Shown here: in pieces, positions 42,449 through 47,079 of the stretch
How positions within the stretch are numbered: position 1 is the stretch's first letter
Layout: each line of letters opens with the position of its first letter
NCBI RefSeq assembly: GCF_000090795.2
Contig: NW_003546271.1
Span: forward strand, 69,448-116,526
Length of the DNA: 47,079 nucleotides
Direction of reading: 5' to 3'
Source of the DNA: Amphimedon queenslandica
Taxonomy: Eukaryota; Porifera; Demospongiae; Haplosclerida; Niphatidae
Made by a program: the position numbers and the translations under genes
Notes under the pieces: model-generated
Database searches by the model: none
What the model was told of the DNA's origin: nothing
Seen by the model: only the letters and a program-made list of their open reading frames with translations

Positions 42449-42678
42449 ATTGTATGTGTAGAAAATTTCAAGGGTATAAAATTTCGTGTTTTAGTCAAAA
42501 GCTCTCAATTCTTTAATTTTGAGGGGTTTAAGTTTCTCGCATTTGCACGTGCACTTGCATTGAGTCATTGATGTTCTCATGCTGCACATACATTTCCAAG
42601 GTATTAACTTTTGTGGCTGAGAAGTCACCGACAAATTACGAGAAATTTAATACATCACAACATTTTATACCTGTACAG
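42449..42678. mobile_element. 230-bp MITE-like insertion with TAAT duplication
   Basis: The left locus runs AGGCTAATAATAACAATAGC without interruption (about 3377). Here AGGCTAAT is followed by 230 extra bases and then TAATAACAATAGC, so TAAT appears on both sides. The ends share GTATAAAAT-type words in inverse order (GGGTATAAAATTTCGTG; ATTTTATACCTGTACAG). No ORF. Confidence 0.65.
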
Positions 42679-43023
42679 TAATAACAATAGCACAAATAGT
42701 AATGGTGAACAAACTTTATTACCAATCACATCAAATTTCAAAATTTAGCACCACATTTTAGTCATTGTGCCAAGCAAGTACCTGTAAAATGTATGAATGT
42801 GACATACTAACTAAAAATGATAATGGTAGCATCTACAATGTTTCTGATTGGATCATACATGTATGTGCTTGCATGTATTTCAGACATAATATTGCTTACT
42901 AATGCTATCCTCAGTTAAGTTACTTTCATGACCTGAATCATTGTGTACATGAAGTATTTCCAATGTGCAAACAATATTTTTCATTAATGAGAACATGCAC
43001 GTTACAACAATCATTAATAAAAG

Positions 43024-43150
43024 ATGCACAACATCAGCTGGCAAGCATATAACATGTGCAAAGAACTGATGGCAGCATCATTCAAATGCACAACATCCAC
43101 TGGCAGGCATTAACTTAATAATGCGCACAGCATTAATGGCAGCATTAACA
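43024..43150. repeat. Tandem repeat, two diverged units
   Basis: Same family as 3713-3903: ATGCACAACATC then GGCAAGCAT or GGCAGGCATT, then GCGCACAGCATTAATGGCAGC. Confidence 0.75.
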
Positions 43151-43679
43151 TGCATGATGACCATTATTATACATACAGAATCACTGCTTGAAAAATATTA
43201 CATGTTTAAAAACAATTTTTAATGTTACTAAATAATTTTTATTGTCAGGACTTCAAAATTTTTTAGCACAGCCACAACCCATAAGCACCTCTTATTTGTA
43301 ATAAACATGTAGTACAAGCCACAAACAAGATCCAGATTTCATAATGACAGTTTCCTCTCTTCCTAACCCTCTGTCCTACATAAATGATAGTCACACAAAT
43401 TTGGATCAATGCCAGTACACCTCTTTCACACCCTCCTGTCCATTATAGCAACAAATAATCAATATTCACTGTCGTACATTGATAAATCTCACTTCCTGAA
43501 TTGAGTTAGATCCCTTTGTACTGAGCAATACTGGGTGGATATGCACCACTGGTTTTCACACACACTCACAAATCATTCACATTGCACATGTACTGACAAA
43601 GAAGTCACATTAAACAACCAATGTTTTTAAGATGATGGACCTCCCATTCACCATACCAACTTTCCACTAACAATCAATG

Positions 43680-43997
43680 CTTAAGAAATATTAATGGACT
43701 TAACTGCTTGGAAATGATTAGCACCCACTTGCTTCAAATACAAAGAAGGTGTATTAGTATCACAAGGAATGTCATATAAAGTTAGGGTTCCACATCTAGG
43801 CCATCCAACAAAAGTAGCAGTAAGTGAAGTGAATATATGGATATACCTAACATTGCAGTAAGTGTAATAATCTCTGTGTCAGTGGCCTACACATAATTTC
43901 TATACATTATGGACTTATTAACGTAATCAGATCTGCTTGAATATCTGGTGGCACTTAATGTACTATTAAAAATTCTTCAAAGTTTGGCATATTGCTA
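43680..43997 (-). pseudogene. OTU-domain C-terminal fragment
   Basis: Nucleotide paralogue of 4433-4755 in copy 1. It covers the C-terminal half including the region of the catalytic His (minus strand of CTGCTTGGAAATGATTAGC), with stops and small indels (for example a GTGAA insertion near 43827). The catalytic Cys part is missing because the copy is cut at 43997. Confidence 0.75.
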
Positions 43998-45400
43998 CAT
44001 CACAGTTACTCAGGAATCTCAGCCAACAGATTCTACCTCTAGTTCTAGTTCTTCACTTCTAGATGACAAAGCAAAAAATAACAACTCCAGTCTAGTACAG
44101 CCAGAAGGAACACTTCCTAAACGATATGGAAGTGTGAATAGGTCTTTTCAATCCAGCTGGTATAAGGACTATATACTCCTGGCTTCAATAGTTCATATCA
44201 AAGGATTGCATTTATTGTCTTCCTTGCTGCTTTTTTAGTGTGAATGGGGATAAGTCATTTACTTCTACAGGCTACTCAAATTGGAATCGCGCTCGAGGTA
44301 AAGAAGTAGGCGTTCAAGTACACCAAATGTCATCAAAGCTTAAGGATGCTACTCTTTCATGAAGGCCAAACTACTTTAGCTAATGACTCTTCAATTGTTA
44401 ATCAGTTGGAAGTAGGCATATTGAAGAAAGTAGAAAAGAACAGAGAGTATGTTAGGCATCTGTTGGAGGGATATTGTTTTGTAGCCTGCAAGGTTTAGCC
44501 TTATGTGGCCATCATGAAGTCCAGAATGCTAAAGATTCTATCAGTGTTCGCAACTTTAAAAGCATTGTTCAGCTACAGTCACGCCAAATTTCGCTTCTGC
44601 AACAGAGGATACAGTCTGGCCCAAAGAATGCCACACAGTTAGATCAAGATTACCAAAATAGCATGACATCAGTACTTGCAGGAAAGGTGATGGAATACAT
44701 TGTTTCAGAGATTAAATCAGCTATTTACTATACTCTAAATGTTGATGAAACGATGGATATATCCAAAAGGGAACAGCTGGTGCTAGTACTGAGATATGTA
44801 ATGGATGAATGTGTTTGTGAGGGACTCATATTATATACAAAATGTGATGAGCTAAATGCAGCTATTCTCACCTCTTATGTACTTGAAGGTCTACAGCATA
44901 TCACTATTGATATCAAGGGTTGCGTAAGTCAGTGCTATGATGGTGCATCAGTGATGAGTGGTCACCACAATGGAGTCATGGCAAAGATAATGGAAAGAAA
45001 TGGACAGCCTATCAATATACATTGCCACGCCCATCACTTCAATGTAACTCTTGTTCATTCCTGTAAGAGAGTACCTGCTGCATCTGATTTTTTTGCATTA
45101 TTGGAACAGCTGTATTGTACCCCACAGTTTATTCCTCAAGAAGCAAACAGAGTTTCATTTTTCCAGAGAGACATGATAAGTCAAACTCAGTGACACTAGG
45201 TGGTCTTGCAGACATAGTTGAATAAAAGCTGTAAAGACTACTATCTCAGCTATAACAGAGACTCTGGAGGATATCTTAGAATACAGTGGTAATAGAGCCA
45301 TAGAGGCTCGTAGATTGCTGTTTCAGACTAAGTCTTTTCGCTTCATTCTCTCTCTTATGCTCTTTGATAGGATTTTTGCTATTACTGCAAATTAGGGCTA
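43998..45400 (+). pseudogene. hAT transposase (TTF-finger/DUF4371 type), 3' truncated
   Basis: hAT transposases carry an RNase H-like DDE domain interrupted by a helical insertion. Plus-strand order: GTLPKRYGSVNRSFQSSWYKDY (about 44110-44170), VNGDKSFTSTGYSNWNRARGK after frame shifts (about 44240-44302) as in TTF-type fingers, then the long frame 44474-45193: QGLALCGHHE, RIQSGPKNATQLDQDYQN, LNVDETMDISKREQLVLVLRYV (first Asp in NVDET), CVSQCYDGASVMSGHHNGV (second Asp in YDGAS), NIHCHAHHFNVTLVHSC. It shifts frame at about 45190 (SDTRWSC) and continues with TISAITETLEDI and LFQTKSFRFILSL to about 45390. The catalytic Glu and dimerisation region are missing. The start abuts the truncated OTU fragment. 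Confidence 0.8.
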
Positions 45401-45589
45401 TAATTTAAATTGTTGTAATAAAAAATTTATCGGGGTGTAAAAATTGGGCTAAATTTACAAAAGCTTAAATCCTGGCAAAATCCGGCTTCACCCCATTTAA
45501 TAAAATTTTAAAAGTGGTTATATTAATGTCAAAAAATGACACGTACAAAAGGAACTTTCATAACAGTGTTTAATTCTTAATAGTTAGCG
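45401..45589. other. Short spacer between two hAT relics
   Basis: AT-rich, with a weak inverted pair (GGGGTG near 45432 and CACCCC near 45492) that may mark an element end. Not enough to define one. Confidence 0.35.
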
Positions 45590-47079
45590 AAGTGTCCTTC
45601 AATGTCCTTGTTAAAGTACATGACCAGTAGTGTATCTTGACTACTTCATGATCGTTTCAATGTTGGTATGTTATGCATCAAACTAAAACTTCACTCAACA
45701 TCACAACTTCAAGTGGAAATACATAACAGTTGTATGACAGCAGCACTCAGGTAAGGATGCAGAACTTGTACACCAAGCCAATAGTCCAAAATCTTCATTT
45801 CTGGGTTGTCGGGAAGAGGCTCCTCAAGATAAAAATTAAATCCTTCTTGCTTTCTTTAGAAATTAAAAAAAAACATTAGGCTGAAGTCTTCAAAGATTTG
45901 TGATTGACTACATTTCAAAAAGGGTCTAAGACAACAGCACTTTTCCAAAGATGCTGTACTTCTCCTTCTACACTTCTAGCTGTTGTATCTTGCCATTTCT
46001 GAGCAAGGACATTCCCAAAATCAACCATGTCAGATTTTAGGGTAATGGCATCCTCCTCAAAAAGCATATTTAAAATAGAATTTGTTTCTTCACCTAAGGT
46101 AAACAGACCACATTATTGAGAAAATTCGGCTCGTAGATTAACACATATGAGATGATACATACAATGTAGGAGTGGTTCTTGTGACTCGAATTGTTTTTGA
46201 ATTGGTGTATGGCATGTAAAACTTGTAGAAGAAAGGTCAGTTTAGCATACAGTAGTTGACGATGTAGTAAATCACTAAGCTCAGCAATGGCCTGAACCTT
46301 ATCTGACTCTCGGGATGTTGGTAAGTCTATAAACATTAAGAGATGATGCCACAACGATTTCGTAACTTTAGCACATTCATACAGAGAATACCAGCGAGTT
46401 GGAACAATAGCAGTCGGTTTACACACTTTATCTTCACTTACACCATTACTGAGAGAAAGACTTCTAAACGATCTCTGAAGTTCGGCAGAATGCATTAATA
46501 GGGCTCCAAATTTGGTAAGTACCCTCCTGAGACTATTTATGGACTCAAAATGCATGGCTGCATCAATTGCAACATGCATGAGATGAGCGACATCATTGAA
46601 CTGTGGTAGTTTAGGGTTATAAGCTGCATTGACATCTGAAGCAAGTTTCTTCATGTAGGCTGCTGAGTCTGTTGAAAGCCGTATCACTTCCACCCAATCT
46701 TTGTCTATGTTTTGTATGCCACGCGACAAAAGAAGGGCTGGTGTTGTACAATGGCAAGCTTTCATTAGAGTTGTATCTAAAAATACAACACATTTGCTGT
46801 TCATTGCAGAATCGTAAAATGATGCCAAAGTATTGACTGCTGGTCTTCCAATTACATCTGAAGACTCGTCTAAGATTAAGCTAAGTTTCTGATCTATCAT
46901 TTTTTTCCTTGAGAAAATGCATGTGGCTTTCAAATATTCCAGGTAAGTACTTTGATGCAATCTGACAAGCACCAGGCATTGTTTTAGAGGCAGGACAATA
47001 TTTACAAAGCACTTTGCTAATATGACTGTCAGCGTGGTGAAGGGGCAAACCAGAACATATCATAACACAAGTAAATTTG
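45590..47079 (-). pseudogene. hAT-like transposase (CGGBP1-related type), runs off the window
   Basis: Minus strand, 5' end beyond the window. Order: HISKVLCKYCPASKTMPG and ASKYLPGIFESH (47063-46940); a frame shift at an A7 run (about 46903-46910) into KLSLILDESSD with the first catalytic Asp; RPAVNTLASFYDS; VIRLSTDSAAYMKKL with the second Asp region (about 46665); FNDVAHLMHVAIDAAMHF; VPTRWYSLYECAKVTKSLWHH; then after a frame shift near 46205 QKQFESQEPLLHCMY; GEETNSILNMLFEEDA (46095 on); QKWQDTTARSVEGEVQHLW; and a decayed dimerisation end with YWLGVQVLHPYLSAAVIQLLC (about 45770) and RSXSSQDTL (about 45640). This is nearly a complete hAT layout. From memory, the closest relatives are hAT proteins of the group that gave rise to CGG-binding protein 1. 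Confidence 0.75.

Larger units (their letters stand above)
41881..43997 (-). mobile_element. Helitron 3' part, third copy (paralogue of 2970-4755)
   Basis: Collinear with copy 1 from the 3' non-coding region to inside the OTU domain (for example CTTACTGTGGCCAT, ATGTTTCTGATTGGATCATA, CTGGGTGGATATGCACCA), then cut at about 43997 where a hAT relic begins. It differs by a tandem duplication near its start, a 230-bp MITE, and two rather than three units of the ~65-bp repeat. Confidence 0.8.

Noticed and set aside
46094..46190. An intron (GTATGT...CCTTAG) in the minus-strand hAT relic
   Set aside because: The sequence inside it continues the hAT protein in another frame (QKQFESQEPLLHCMY), so a frame shift is preferred.
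1..47079. CRISPR array, bacterial operon or prophage
   Set aside because: No regularly spaced identical repeats with unique spacers, no ribosome-binding sites or dense intact ORFs, and spliceosomal introns are present.

Overview
The window is eukaryotic, AT-rich and gene-poor. I see no intact host gene, rRNA, tRNA or CRISPR. It is almost entirely a graveyard of nested transposable elements: Helitron, P-like, pogo/Tc1-mariner-like, MULE, three or four hAT lineages, a probable DIRS-like retroelement, several MITEs and a fold-back element. Introns visible in decayed genes are short (43 and 45 bp in the DUF6589 relic, about 60 bp in an RGG-type gene, 241 bp in a RecQ-like relic). Families such as DUF6589, RecQ-like repeats, HIRAN ORFs, MULEs with PHD tails and P-like transposases are ones I associate with sponges, cnidarians and some fish. 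A compact-intron marine invertebrate such as a demosponge is my best guess, held weakly.

Layout. 1-158 is a pogo-type transposase tail. 1855-2560 is a fold-back element with ~200 bp arms. 2561-11379 is Helitron copy 1 on the minus strand (5' terminus at 11379): basic N-terminus, Cys-rich region, a Rep remnant with internal deletions, PIF1-type helicase, OTU domain. It contains a 10-N assembly gap flanked by a direct duplication. 11409-13565 is a minus-strand P-element-like transposase relic. 14555-17302 is a minus-strand relic of a gene family without a name I can give, with an RNase H-like motif series and a Tudor-like tail. 17440-18562 holds two non-autonomous TIR elements. 18984-19760 is a hAT C-terminus, 19940-20047 an orphan scrap of Helitron helicase, and 21257-23380 a plus-strand MULE. 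A RecQ-like relic (+) and a DUF6589 relic (-) meet tail to tail near 24920. A TATA-driven Ser-rich ORF (26426-26880) is fused to Helitron copy 2 (26881-32382, minus), which keeps the Rep segments copy 1 has lost.

From 34545 to 43997 the window repeats the segment 1855-4750 in the same orientation, with additions. The second fold-back copy is split by a 5,390-bp element (34646-40035) flanked by TA, and the unoccupied site is preserved in the first copy. That insert carries a HIRAN ORF, a spliced Gly/Arg-rich gene enclosed by inverted 37-38 bp tandem arrays, and a pogo-type transposase relic. The loop of the second fold-back is inverted relative to the first although the right flanks are collinear. 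Two hAT relics (43998-45400 plus, 45590-47079 minus) close the window.

The genes do not form a working pathway. Nearly all are broken by stops, frameshifts or deletions. The value of the window lies in the nesting order, the paired copies that act as empty-site controls, and two under-described units: the 14555-17302 family and the array-flanked RGG gene.
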